From contig NZ_JOCA01000017.1 in the NCBI RefSeq assembly GCF_000718785.1, forward strand, positions 1-64,000: 64,000 nucleotides of DNA, read 5' to 3'. Below are positions 6,345 to 14,806 of this stretch, piece by piece. The notes under the pieces are model-generated. The model was not told the origin of the DNA, ran no database searches, and worked only from the letters and a program-made list of their open reading frames with translations. The DNA comes from Streptomyces sp. NRRL WC-3626 (GTDB taxonomy: Bacteria > Actinomycetota > Actinomycetes > Streptomycetales > Streptomycetaceae). Made by a program: the position numbers and the translations under genes. Positions within the stretch are counted from its first letter, which is position 1. The number at the start of each line of letters is the position of its first letter.

Positions 6345-8738
6345 ATGCCCCTCGACAGACGCACCCTCCTCAGCGCGGGCGCCCTCGGCGTCGCCGCGCT
6401 CGGCGGCGCCCTCGCCCCGTCCGCGTCCGCCGCGCCCCGGCGGCCGGCGGCGGCGCCCGCGCCCGACGCCTTCCGCAAGCTGCCGTCCGGCAGCGTCACC
6501 GCGCGCGGCTGGCTCGCCGGCCAGCTGCGACTCCAACTCGACGGCCTGTGCGGCCGGTACGAGAGCTTCTCCCACTTCCTCGACTTCACGGCGACCGGCT
6601 GGGTGCATCCGGAGCGCGGCGGCTGGGAGGAGGTGCCGTACTGGCTGCGCGGCTATGTGCCACTGGCCGTCGCCACGGGGGACACGGCCGCCCTGGCCCG
6701 TTCCCGCGAGTGGATCGACGCGATCCTCGCCACCCAGCAGAGCGACGGCTTCTTCGGACCGCGCTCCCTGCGCACCTCACTCAACGGCGGGCCCGACTTC
6801 TGGCCGTTCCTGCCGCTCCTGCAAGCCCTGCGCACCCACGAGGAGTTCACGCACGACGAGCGTGTCGTGCCGTTCCTCGTCCGGTTCCTGCGGTTCATGA
6901 ACGCCCAGGGCCCCGGCGCCTTCGACACCAGCTGGATCTCCTACCGCTGGGGCGACGGGCTCGACATCGCCGTATGGCTGTACCGGCGTACCGGGGAGCC
7001 GTTCCTGCTCGATCTGGCCGCCAAGATGCACACCCACGGCGCCGACTGGACGGGCGCCACCCCCACCCGGCACAACGTCAACATCGCCCAGGGCTTCCGC
7101 GAACCCGCCCAGTACGGACAGATCGCGGGCTTGGACGAACTGACCCGGGCGACCTACCGCGCCTACGACGACGTCATGAACGCCTACGGGCGGTTCCCCG
7201 GCGGCGGCATGGCGGGCGACGAGAACTACCGGCCCGGATTCGACGACCCCCGGCAGGGCTTCGAGACCTGCGGGATCGTCGAGTTCATGGCCAGCCACGA
7301 ACTCCTCACCCGGATCACCGGCGACCCCGTCTGGGCGGACCGCTGCGAGGACCTGGCCTTCAACATGCTGCCCGCCTCCCTCGACCCGCGGGGCCGTTCC
7401 ATCCACTACGTCACCAGCGCCAACAGCGTCGACCTCGACAACAGGACCAAGACACAGGGGCAGTTCCAGAACGGCTTCGCCATGCAGGCCTTCCACCCCG
7501 GTGTCGACCAGTACCGCTGCTGTCCGCACAACTACGGCATGGGCTGGCCGTACTTCACCGAGGAGCTGTGGCTCAGCAGCCCCGACGGCGGTCTCGCCGC
7601 CGCGATGTACGCGCCGAGCCGGGTGCGCGCACAGGTCGCGGGCGGCACCACCGTGACCGTCACCGAGGACACCGGCTACCCCTTCACCGAGACCGTCACC
7701 CTCACCGTGTCCACCCCGCGCCCGGTGCGCTTCCCGCTGCGGCTGCGCGTGCCCGGATGGTGCCGGGGACCCGAACTGCGCGTCGACGGCCGCCTCTCGA
7801 GTGCGCCCGACGGTCCTGCCTGGGCCTCGGTGAACCGCACCTGGCACGACGGCGACGTGGTGACCCTGCGGCTGCCCCAGCGGACCGAACTGCGCCACTG
7901 GCCCGAGCAGCACGGCGCCGTCAGCGTCCAGCACGGCCCGCTCACCTACTCCCTGAAGATCGGCGAACGGTACGACCGCTACGCGGGCGACGACACCTTC
8001 CCCGAGTACGAGGTGCACGCCACCTCCGCCTGGAACTACGGCCTCACCCCCTCGCCCCGCCTCACCCTCGACCGCGCGGGCGGGCCCGTCCCCAACAACC
8101 CCTTCACCCACGACACCACTCCGGTCCGTATCACCGCCGACGCCCGGCGTATCGACGCGTGGATCGCGGACGACGAGCATGTCGTCGCACCGCTGCAGGA
8201 CGGACCCGCGCGCAGCGACGCGCCCGTGGAGACCGTCACCCTGATCCCCATGGGCGCGGCGCGACTGCGCGTCACGGCCTTCCCCACCGCGTCGCCCGAC
8301 GGACGGGCCTGGACGCCGGAACCGCCGTTCAAACGGCTGCAGAACCGGAACAGCGCGAAGGTCCTCGCCGTCGACGGGATGTCCACCGAGAACAGCGCAC
8401 GCGTCGTCCAGTTCGACAACACCGGCACGGGCGATCACGCCTGGCAGCTCGTGGACCGGGGCGAGGGCTGGTACCTGATCCGCAACGGGCACAGCGGCAA
8501 GGTCCTCGGCGTCGACAACATGTCCACCGCGAACAGCGCACGCGTCGTGCAGTACGAGGACAACGGCACCGCCGACCACCTCTGGACGTTCGTCGACAAC
8601 GGCGACGGCTGGTACCGCGTCCGCAACCGCAACAGCGGCAAGGTCCTCGGCGTCGACAACATGTCCACCGGCAACAGCGCACAGGTCGTCCAGTACGACG
8701 ACAACGGCACCGCGGACCATCTGTGGCGCTTCCTGTGA
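6345..8738 (+). CDS. Tat-exported GH127 (beta-L-arabinofuranosidase-type) with ricin-B lectin domain
   Basis: The 797-residue protein opens with a twin-arginine signal (DRRTLLSAGALG) and an alanine-rich stretch ending SASAA. Residues about 45-620 match the GH127/DUF1680 (alpha/alpha)6 fold: GGWEEVPYWLRGYVPLA near 90, and the cysteine motif R391-C392-C393-P-H-N. The paired Cys there supply the zinc ligand and catalytic nucleophile in characterised GH127 enzymes. Residues about 665-797 are a ricin-B/CBM13 trefoil with three repeats of about 47 residues carrying VLGVDNMST and a terminal DHxW. The likely role is release of L-arabinofuranose (or a related sugar) from plant glycans outside the cell. 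GH146-like or other specificity cannot be excluded from sequence. The LacI-type operator at 6272-6289 precedes it. Confidence 0.85.
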   Translation: MPLDRRTLLSAGALGVAALGGALAPSASAAPRRPAAAPAPDAFRKLPSGSVTARGWLAGQLRLQLDGLCGRYESFSHFLDFTATGWVHPERGGWEEVPYWLRGYVPLAVATGDTAALARSREWIDAILATQQSDGFFGPRSLRTSLNGGPDFWPFLPLLQALRTHEEFTHDERVVPFLVRFLRFMNAQGPGAFDTSWISYRWGDGLDIAVWLYRRTGEPFLLDLAAKMHTHGADWTGATPTRHNVNIAQGFREPAQYGQIAGLDELTRATYRAYDDVMNAYGRFPGGGMAGDENYRPGFDDPRQGFETCGIVEFMASHELLTRITGDPVWADRCEDLAFNMLPASLDPRGRSIHYVTSANSVDLDNRTKTQGQFQNGFAMQAFHPGVDQYRCCPHNYGMGWPYFTEELWLSSPDGGLAAAMYAPSRVRAQVAGGTTVTVTEDTGYPFTETVTLTVSTPRPVRFPLRLRVPGWCRGPELRVDGRLSSAPDGPAWASVNRTWHDGDVVTLRLPQRTELRHWPEQHGAVSVQHGPLTYSLKIGERYDRYAGDDTFPEYEVHATSAWNYGLTPSPRLTLDRAGGPVPNNPFTHDTTPVRITADARRIDAWIADDEHVVAPLQDGPARSDAPVETVTLIPMGAARLRVTAFPTASPDGRAWTPEPPFKRLQNRNSAKVLAVDGMSTENSARVVQFDNTGTGDHAWQLVDRGEGWYLIRNGHSGKVLGVDNMSTANSARVVQYEDNGTADHLWTFVDNGDGWYRVRNRNSGKVLGVDNMSTGNSAQVVQYDDNGTADHLWRFL
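8350..8736 (+). repeat. Three tandem 141-bp repeats encoding the ricin-B subdomains
   Basis: Copies start at 8350, 8491 and 8632, exactly 141 bp apart. Each carries a nearly identical GGTCCTCG-GTCGAC-ATGTCCACCG block. The nucleotide-level likeness, beyond protein need, suggests recent internal duplication or gene conversion. Confidence 0.8.
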
Positions 8739-8752
8739 GCCGGTGACGCCAC

Positions 8753-8784
8753 GGTCCGCCCGGCACCTCCCCGCCGGGCGGACC
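8753..8784. terminator. Bidirectional terminator between convergent GH127 and amidohydrolase genes
   Basis: Arms GGTCCGCCCGGC and GCCGGGCGGACC are perfect over 12 bp with an 8-nt loop, exactly between the two stop codons. Confidence 0.85.
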
Positions 8785-8792
8785 ACGGCCGG

Positions 8793-10262
8793 TCAGCCGC
8801 CGTGCGTGCCGGCGCTGCGATAGCCGGTGTACGTGTACGGGTTGTCCAGCACCTTCGTCTCGGGGATGCCCGGGTTCATACCGCGCTCCCACGCCTCGCC
8901 GCCCAGCCGGTCCCGGAGGTGCCCGACCGTCGCCTCGACCGTCCGGCGTGCCTTCACCAGGTCGACGCCGACCAGCCGGTGGTCGTACTTGACGACCCGG
9001 CCGTCCACGACGACGGTGTGCACATCCGCCCGCTGCGCCTGGAAGGCCACATGGCCGTACGGGTTGAGCAGCGGGAACATCACGGGCGAGTGGTCGTTCC
9101 TGATCAGGACGACGTCGGCCTTCCTGCCGGCCTCGAGCGAACCCACCGTGCCGTCCAGGCCCAGCGCCCGTGCCCCGCCGCGCGTCGCCCACTCCACGAC
9201 CTGCTCGGCCCGCAGATGGGCGTGGGTCACCGTCTCGCCGACGGCGTGCGCCTCCAGATGCTCGCGTGCCCGGTCGGCGCCGAGGGTGGCCCGCATCGCC
9301 GAGAACAGGTCACCGCTCCACCACACACTCGTGTCCATGGACAGCGAGACGGGGATGCCGTGGGCGCGCAGGGCCCAGGTAGGCGGATAGCCCTGCCCGC
9401 AGCTCTGCTCGCTCTCCGTCGACACCGACACGGAGCCGCCCGTGGCCGCGATGCGGTGGTAGGAGTCGGCGTCGAGGGTGGCGGCGTGCACATAGACGGT
9501 GCCGGGGGTCATGAAACCGTGGTCGTGCATCAGACGGATGCCGTTGTCGTCGGTGGCGCCCCACACGCCCGCGTGCGTGGTCACCGTGGCACCCAGTTCG
9601 CGGGCCACCTCGAACGCGGCCTTCTCCGGGAAGGCGGGATCGCCGGTGACGTCGAAGGCCATCTGGAAGCCCAGCATGTCGTCACCGCGGAAGCGGCGGG
9701 CGACGAAGTCGCGGAACTCCGGTGCCGCCGACCACTCCCAGGGCGCCGCCTGGATGTTGCCGTAGGCGAGGACGAACCGGCCGGGCACCTCCTCCAGGGC
9801 GTCGACGGCGGCGTCCGCGTGCTGCACCGTCTGCAGACCGTGCGACCAGTCCACGGTCGTGGTCACACCCGCGTCCAGTGCCTCGATCGCCGACAGCAGG
9901 TTGCCCGCGTACACGTCCTCGGGCCGGAAGTGCCCGCCGTGCTCGAGGTAGTACCAGACGAAGTACTGGGTGAGGGTCCAGTCGGCGCCGTAGCCGCGCA
10001 TCGCGGTCTGCCACATGTGCCGATGGGTGTCGATCATGCCCGGCATCACGATGCCGCCGGTCGCGTCGATCTCGGCGGTGCCCTCCGGGACCGCCAGGGA
10101 CGGGCCGACCGCCTCGACACGCTTTCCCACGACCAGGACGTCCGCCCCGGTGAGGACGGTCCTCCGGTCGTCCATGGTGAGGACGGTCCCGCCCCGGAAC
10201 ACCACGGGTGAGCCCGGTGCGGGGGCGCTCCCGCTTCCGCTCGGACCACTGGCCACGTTCAT
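8793..10262 (-). CDS. Amidohydrolase-superfamily deaminase/hydrolase (SsnA/TrzA group)
   Basis: The start at 10262 (ATG, GGAGG six bases upstream) gives 489 residues and discards an unconvincing 60-residue extension. The product has the N- and C-terminal beta-sandwich of cytosolic aminohydrolases (GGTVLTMDDRR; RKADVVLIRNDH) around a TIM barrel with the metal motif DTHRHMW (about 80-86), later His residues in VTTHAGVW and VYVHAAT, and D in SMDTSVWW. This places it with COG0402 enzymes that hydrolyse C-N bonds of cyclic amidines or heterocycles. The substrate cannot be read from sequence. It is divergent from an IclR regulator and may feed or belong to the adjoining aromatic-acid operon. Confidence 0.75.
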   Translation of the reverse strand: MNVASGPSGSGSAPAPGSPVVFRGGTVLTMDDRRTVLTGADVLVVGKRVEAVGPSLAVPEGTAEIDATGGIVMPGMIDTHRHMWQTAMRGYGADWTLTQYFVWYYLEHGGHFRPEDVYAGNLLSAIEALDAGVTTTVDWSHGLQTVQHADAAVDALEEVPGRFVLAYGNIQAAPWEWSAAPEFRDFVARRFRGDDMLGFQMAFDVTGDPAFPEKAAFEVARELGATVTTHAGVWGATDDNGIRLMHDHGFMTPGTVYVHAATLDADSYHRIAATGGSVSVSTESEQSCGQGYPPTWALRAHGIPVSLSMDTSVWWSGDLFSAMRATLGADRAREHLEAHAVGETVTHAHLRAEQVVEWATRGGARALGLDGTVGSLEAGRKADVVLIRNDHSPVMFPLLNPYGHVAFQAQRADVHTVVVDGRVVKYDHRLVGVDLVKARRTVEATVGHLRDRLGGEAWERGMNPGIPETKVLDNPYTYTGYRSAGTHGG

Positions 10263-10329
10263 ACGAATCCTCCGGGTCGGTGCCGCCGGGCCGCAGGTGG
10301 TGCGCCACTCCGCCCATCGGCGCGGACGA

Positions 10330-10348
10330 TTGTCCGTGTGTCGGACAA
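10330..10348. promoter_or_regulatory. IclR-type inverted repeat in the amidohydrolase/IclR divergent region
   Basis: TTGTCCG (10330-10336) and CGGACAA (10342-10348) are perfect 7-bp arms with a 5-bp spacer, 68 bp upstream of the amidohydrolase start. The layout fits IclR-family sites. A related, looser repeat lies before the CoA-transferase gene. Confidence 0.55.
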
Positions 10349-10534
10349 CGGAGCGATGGCGTAACGATGTGTCGGTTCCACGGAGCCTGTCAATACTCCG
10401 TGCGGACCCGCACCGCCGACACCGGCCGGGGAACGGGTGCACGGTCCGCCCTGCGGACGGCGCGGCCCCGGGGGAGCTACGCTCGGGTCCGGGCGCCCGG
10501 CGGCGTCCGGACCCCCGAGCACCAGGAGCTCCAC

Positions 10535-11338
10535 GTGCCGCGTCGCGACGACGACCCGAACTTCATCGAGGCGATCGCCCGCGGATTCGACGTCATCAAG
10601 GCGTTCGATCCGCACACACCCGTCATGAGCCTCACCGAGGTGGCCACCGCCACCGGCCTGGCCCGCCCCACCGCACGCCGCATCCTGCTGACCCTGGAGT
10701 CACTGGGCTATGTGCGCACGCTCCCGGCCGGCGGCTTCACCCTCACCGCCCGTGTGCTCGAACTCGGACTCACCTATGTACAGGCCATGGGGTTGTGGGG
10801 GGTCGCCCGTCCGCACATGGAGCGGCTGGTCGCCCGTACCCATGAGTCGACGTCCGTCGCCCAGCTCGACGGTTCCGACGTCGTCTACGTCGCCCGGGTC
10901 GCCGTACCCAAGATCATCGCGCTGGCCGTGAGCATCGGCACCCGGTTCCCCGCCGCCCAGACCTCCCTGGGCAAGGTGCTGCTCGCCGGACTGGAGCCGG
11001 AGGAACTGGACGAGGCGCTGGCCGAGCCGAGCCGGTCCGCGGCCCTGCCCCGCCACCGGTTCGACCGCGCCGGACTGGACGCGACCCTGCAGGAGGTACG
11101 GGCCAGGGGCTGGTCCCTGACCGACCAGGAACTCGCCGCCGGGATCCGCTCGGTGGCGGCACCCCTGCGCGACGGCGACGGCCGGGTGATCGCCGCGATG
11201 AACGTCACCGTCCACGCCGCCGAGACCCCGGTGGAGAAACTCCGGGACGAGTACCTCCCCCTGCTGCTGCGGGCCGCGGGGGAGGTGAGCGCCGACTTCG
11301 CCCGCTACGGCGCGATCCCGCGCACCCCGGTGACCTGA
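10535..11338 (+). CDS. IclR-family regulator, PcaR/PobR-like
   Basis: The GTG at 10535 follows AGGAG at good distance and gives a 267-residue protein of normal IclR length; a longer frame upstream is non-coding in character. The start NFIEAIARGFDVIKAF and the winged helix MSLTEVATATGLARPTARRILLTLESLGYV are typical of the PcaR/PcaU/PobR subgroup, which senses aromatic acids or beta-ketoadipate. The C-terminal IclR effector domain contains SIGTRFPAAQTSLGKVLLAGL. The gene is divergent from the amidohydrolase and lies directly upstream of the CoA-transferase/dioxygenase operon, so it probably controls both. An aromatic effector is inferred from the family and the dioxygenase genes. Confidence 0.88.
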   Translation: MPRRDDDPNFIEAIARGFDVIKAFDPHTPVMSLTEVATATGLARPTARRILLTLESLGYVRTLPAGGFTLTARVLELGLTYVQAMGLWGVARPHMERLVARTHESTSVAQLDGSDVVYVARVAVPKIIALAVSIGTRFPAAQTSLGKVLLAGLEPEELDEALAEPSRSAALPRHRFDRAGLDATLQEVRARGWSLTDQELAAGIRSVAAPLRDGDGRVIAAMNVTVHAAETPVEKLRDEYLPLLLRAAGEVSADFARYGAIPRTPVT

Positions 11339-11392
11339 ATCTTCTGCCCCGCCCTTGACGGACCGCCCGGACCACTCCGACACTGCCGGTCA

Positions 11393-11408
11393 GCGGACAG
11401 TCGTCCGC
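11393..11408. promoter_or_regulatory. Inverted repeat and promoter region of the CoA-transferase/dioxygenase operon
   Basis: GCGGAC and GTCCGC flank AGTC 25 bp before the ATG. The GTCCG/CGGAC half-sites resemble those at 10330-10348. A TTGACG hexamer at 11355-11360 is a possible -35, but no clear -10 is seen. Confidence 0.4.
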
Positions 11409-11433
11409 ACAGCGATCAAGGGAGTGCTCAAGG

Positions 11434-12621
11434 ATGGCGGACGAAGCGTCTCGGTCCGGCGACGGCGGCGCCCCCGGGCCCCTGGACGGACTGCTGGTCG
11501 CCGACTTCTCCCGTATCCTCGCGGGCCCCTACGCCACCATGCTGCTGGCCGACCTGGGCGCCGACGTCATCAAGGTGGAGGGGCCGCGGGGCGACGACAC
11601 CCGCACCTGGCTCCCCCCGGTGCGCGGAGACGTGTCCACCTACTACCTGGCCGTCAACCGCAACAAACGGTCCCTGGTCCTGGACCTGAAGGACGACACC
11701 GACGCGGCGCTGGCCCGGGAACTCGCCGCCCGCGCCGATGTGGTGATCGAGAACTTCAAACCCGGCGGACTCGACCGCTACGGCCTGGGCCACGACGCCG
11801 TCCGCTCCGCCAACCCGCGCGTCATCTACGCGTCGATCAGCGCGTTCGGCTCCCAGGCGGACCCCTCGCTGCCGGGATACGACCTGATGGTGCAGGCGAT
11901 CTCCGGTCTGATGAGCCTGACCGGCGACCCGGACGGGCCGCCCTACCGGGCCGGCATCTCGGTCTTCGACGTGATGACCGGCATGCACGCCTCCATCGGC
12001 ATCCTCGCCGCCCTGCACCACCGCGACCGCACCGGCGAGGGCCAGCACGTGGAGGTCGACCTCCTCTCCTCGGCCCTGTCCGGCCTGGTCAACCACTCCA
12101 GCGCCCATGTGGCCGGCGGCGAGGTCCCGCACCGGATGGGCAACGCCCACCCGAGCCTGTTCCCGTACGAGCCGCTGCCCGTCGCCGACGGCGAACTCAT
12201 CGTCATCGCCGGGAACGACGGCCAGTTCGCGAAGCTGTGCGACGTACTCGGCCTCCCGGACCTCCCGGCGGATCCGCGCTTCGCCCGCAACCAGGACCGC
12301 ACCGCCCACCGCGACCAGCTCCGGCCACTGCTGGTGGAGGCCCTCGCCGGGCACACCAGGAACGACCTCTTCCGCAAGCTGCTGGCCGCCGGTGTGCCCT
12401 GTGCGCCCATCAACTCCATCGCCGAAGGGGTCGCGTTCGCCGAGGAGATCGGCCTGCACCCGGTGGTCCAGGCGGGCGAGGGCCCGGCCGCGGTACCCAC
12501 CGTGCGCCACCCCATCACCTTCTCGGCCACCCCGCCGCGCTACCGGCTGCCCCCGCCCGGCCTGAACGCCGACGGCGCGGAACTGCGCGCCTGGCTCACG
12601 GACCCGCGCCCGCCCGGCTGA
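11434..12621 (+). CDS. Class III CoA-transferase (CaiB/BaiF family), first copy
   Basis: The 395-residue protein is full length for the family. It opens with GLLVADFSRILAGPYATMLLADLGADVIKVE, the usual CaiB/BaiF start, and has NRNKRSLVLDLK, then YDLMVQAISGLMSLTG, whose Asp is the catalytic acyl-anhydride residue of formyl-CoA transferase. It would move CoA from a donor thioester to a carboxylic acid in the cytoplasm. The ATG is preceded by a GGGAG/AAGG region. It leads an operon with a citryl-CoA-lyase-like protein and LigB/LigA dioxygenase subunits, so its acceptor is plausibly a tricarboxylic acid derived from ring cleavage. That acceptor assignment is inference. Confidence 0.9.
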   Translation: MADEASRSGDGGAPGPLDGLLVADFSRILAGPYATMLLADLGADVIKVEGPRGDDTRTWLPPVRGDVSTYYLAVNRNKRSLVLDLKDDTDAALARELAARADVVIENFKPGGLDRYGLGHDAVRSANPRVIYASISAFGSQADPSLPGYDLMVQAISGLMSLTGDPDGPPYRAGISVFDVMTGMHASIGILAALHHRDRTGEGQHVEVDLLSSALSGLVNHSSAHVAGGEVPHRMGNAHPSLFPYEPLPVADGELIVIAGNDGQFAKLCDVLGLPDLPADPRFARNQDRTAHRDQLRPLLVEALAGHTRNDLFRKLLAAGVPCAPINSIAEGVAFAEEIGLHPVVQAGEGPAAVPTVRHPITFSATPPRYRLPPPGLNADGAELRAWLTDPRPPG

Positions 12622-12697
12622 ACCGTCCCCGAACCTGTCGACCCGCCCTGCCGACCCGCCCCCGAACCCGTCGGTCCGTCCCCGAGGAGCAGCCCCC

Positions 12698-13516
12698 GTG
12701 CAGCATCCGGCCAACGGCCAGTCGCCGCAGTACCCCACGTCGCTGGGCACCTCCGACGCCGACACCATCACCCTGCTCGGCCACGACCTGGCCGGTGAGC
12801 TGATGGGACGGGTCGGCTTCGGGGAACTGGCGCTGTGGCTGGTCACCCAGCGCCGCCCCGAACCCGGCGAGGTCCGGGTCTTCGAGGCCGTCCTCGTCGC
12901 CCTGGCCGACCACGGATTCACCCCCACCGCCCTCGCCACCCGGCTCACCTATCTGTCCGCCCCCGACTCCGTCCAGGGAGCGCTCGCGGCGGGACTCCTC
13001 GGCGGCGGCTCACGCTTCCTCGGCGTGACCGAGGACTGCGGGGCCTTCCTGCACGAGGCCCTGACCGCGCACGAGGGACGGCTGCCCGGCGACACCGACG
13101 ACGCGGGCTGGGACCGGCTCGCGCTGGAGACGGTACGGGCCGCGCGCGCCGAACGGCGGCTCGTCCCCGGACTCGGACACCCCGTGCACAAGATCCGGGA
13201 CCCGCGCACCCCGGTCCTGCTGGCCATCGCGGAGGAGAACGGGCACAAGGGCCCCCATCTGCGCCTCTTCGAGGCCGTCGGCCGCGTCCACCCACAGGTG
13301 CTCGGCCGCACCCTCCCGCTCAACGGCGCCGGGGTGTGCGGCGCGGCCCTCGCCGACCTGGGACTCCCTATCGGTCTGCTGCGCGGATTCGCCCTGCTGG
13401 CCCGTACGGCCGGACTCCTCGGGCACCTCGCCGAGGAACAGCGCTCCCCGCTCGGCATGGACGTCTACCTCTCCGTCGACCGCAACGCCCGGTACGTCGC
13501 CCCGCCGGGCGACTGA
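12698..13516 (+). CDS. Citryl-CoA lyase-like protein of the citrate synthase superfamily
   Basis: The 272-residue product is shorter than citrate synthase (about 370-430) and matches stand-alone citryl-CoA lyases: ITLLGHDLAGELMG near the start, VPGLGHPVHKIRDPRTP (about 165-181) with the CoA-site and catalytic His, and a late ERRLVP/EEQRSPLGMDVY region. The superfamily cleaves or forms a C-C bond next to a CoA thioester. With a CoA-transferase immediately upstream and no separate ligase, it should cleave a citrate-like acyl-CoA to acetyl-CoA plus a keto acid. The GTG start follows GAGGAGC; a 76-bp gap separates it from the transferase. The 4-carboxy-4-hydroxy-2-oxoadipate of meta-cleavage pathways contains a citrate-like end, which suggests the substrate (inference). 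Confidence 0.78.
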   Translation: MQHPANGQSPQYPTSLGTSDADTITLLGHDLAGELMGRVGFGELALWLVTQRRPEPGEVRVFEAVLVALADHGFTPTALATRLTYLSAPDSVQGALAAGLLGGGSRFLGVTEDCGAFLHEALTAHEGRLPGDTDDAGWDRLALETVRAARAERRLVPGLGHPVHKIRDPRTPVLLAIAEENGHKGPHLRLFEAVGRVHPQVLGRTLPLNGAGVCGAALADLGLPIGLLRGFALLARTAGLLGHLAEEQRSPLGMDVYLSVDRNARYVAPPGD

Positions 13517-13586
13517 CCCACGTACGGCCGCGACGCGGCACCCGCAGGCACCACTCCCGACCCGTGCATCCCACGAAGGACACACC

Positions 13587-14450
13587 ATGGCAGAGCTGGT
13601 CGCGGTCATCGCCTCCACTCATCACCCCTTCTACTACCGGGCCAGCACCGCGACCGGCGACGACCGGCCCCCGTTCGCCGACACCTGGGTGGCGAAGATC
13701 GAGAAGTTCCGGGAGACCCTGACCCGGGCCCGCCCCGACGTCCTGGTCATGGTCGGCTCCGACCACTTCCACCAGCTGTGGCTGGACAACATGCCGCAGT
13801 TCCTGGTCGGCAAGGCGCCGTTCTACGACGCCAACTTCTACAACGAGGAACGCGAGTTCGGACTGCCCCGGATGGTGCTGCGCGGGCACGAGGAACTCTC
13901 CGCGCATGTACTGCGCGAGGGCCTCGACGCGGGCTTCGACCTCGCCTTCAGCAACGAGCTGCGGATCGACCACTCGATCACCTGCCCGATCATCACCCTG
14001 CGGCCCCAGGCCGACCTGCCGATCGTGCCGGTGTACACCAACATCTTCGCGCCGCCGCTGCCCCGGCCGACACGGTTCGTCCAGCTCGGCCGCGCGCTGC
14101 GCGAGATCATCGAGAGCTGGCCGGCCGACCAGCGTGTCGCCGTCATCGGCACCGGACATCTCTCCCTCGAACTCGGCGGTCCCCGCCAGTTCGGCGAGCA
14201 CGGCCCCGACCCCGAGTTCGACCGCAGGGCCGTCGAATGGATCGCGAGCGGCGACATCGAGGGCTGTCTCTCCGAGGTCACCCTCGACAGCCTGCACCGC
14301 CCGGGCAACGCCACCCACGGCTTCATGGACTTCATGCTGATGATGGGCGTCGCCGGCGAGGGCGTCCGGGCCGACCACGTCGACACCCTCGATCTGTTCC
14401 ACACCATGGAGGCCTACTTCACCTGGTACCCGAAGGGGGTTCCGGCATGA
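13587..14450 (+). CDS. Class III extradiol ring-cleavage dioxygenase, catalytic (LigB-type) subunit
   Basis: The 287-residue product carries LigB-family features: VIASTHHPFYYR at the N-terminus with iron-ligand His, VMVGSDHFHQLWLDNMPQF (about 52-70) with the second His, and VIGTGHLSLELGG (about 187-199) with the likely catalytic base. It uses Fe(II) and O2 to open a catechol-type ring beside a hydroxyl. Closest in kind are protocatechuate 4,5-dioxygenase and gallate dioxygenase beta domains. The ATG follows GAAGGA. Its stop overlaps the start of the LigA-type gene, so the two subunits are translationally coupled. The substrate (protocatechuate, gallate or a related acid) cannot be fixed from sequence. 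Confidence 0.88.
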   Translation: MAELVAVIASTHHPFYYRASTATGDDRPPFADTWVAKIEKFRETLTRARPDVLVMVGSDHFHQLWLDNMPQFLVGKAPFYDANFYNEEREFGLPRMVLRGHEELSAHVLREGLDAGFDLAFSNELRIDHSITCPIITLRPQADLPIVPVYTNIFAPPLPRPTRFVQLGRALREIIESWPADQRVAVIGTGHLSLELGGPRQFGEHGPDPEFDRRAVEWIASGDIEGCLSEVTLDSLHRPGNATHGFMDFMLMMGVAGEGVRADHVDTLDLFHTMEAYFTWYPKGVPA

Positions 14451-14806
14451 GCAAGTACCTGGTGAACAAGTTCCTCTTCACCGTCGACCGAGACCCCGAG
14501 CTGGTCGAGCGCTACCGGGACGACCCGCGCGCCACCGTCACCTGGTGGGAGGCCACCCAGGCCAACACCCTGCTGAACTGCGTCGGCGCGGAGGCGTCGA
14601 CCTGGCTGCGGTTCGAGGACGCGGAACGCGAGGCCCTCGCGACCCACGACCACCCGGCGCTCTTCGCGCTCGGCGCCCACCCCTTCCTCACCCTCACCCT
14701 CTTCATCGCCCTGTTCGAGCGCGATCACGAGGGGCTGGAGTACCAGAAGTGGTACGGCGAACGCCTGAGCCACTTCTCCCTCCCGTACCCGGACATCGCG
14801 ACATGA
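14447..14806 (+). CDS. LigA-type small subunit of the extradiol dioxygenase
   Basis: The ATG overlaps the LigB stop as ATGA. The 119-residue alpha-helical product matches the LigA superfamily: NKFLFTVDRDPELVERYRDD, then LGAHPFLTLTLFIALFERD. The C-terminal EGLEYQKWYGERLSHFSLPY resembles the tail of gallate dioxygenase, where this domain closes the active site. It has no catalytic metal site of its own and serves as the partner of the catalytic subunit. In the family it may be fused to LigB (gallate type) or separate (protocatechuate type); here it is separate but follows LigB, the reverse of the classical ligA-ligB order. Confidence 0.82.
   Translation: MSKYLVNKFLFTVDRDPELVERYRDDPRATVTWWEATQANTLLNCVGAEASTWLRFEDAEREALATHDHPALFALGAHPFLTLTLFIALFERDHEGLEYQKWYGERLSHFSLPYPDIAT

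Noticed and set aside
6777..8786. 669-codon frame opposite GH127
   Set aside because: Antisense to a gene with signal peptide, catalytic motif and lectin domain; no start site and no recognisable domain.
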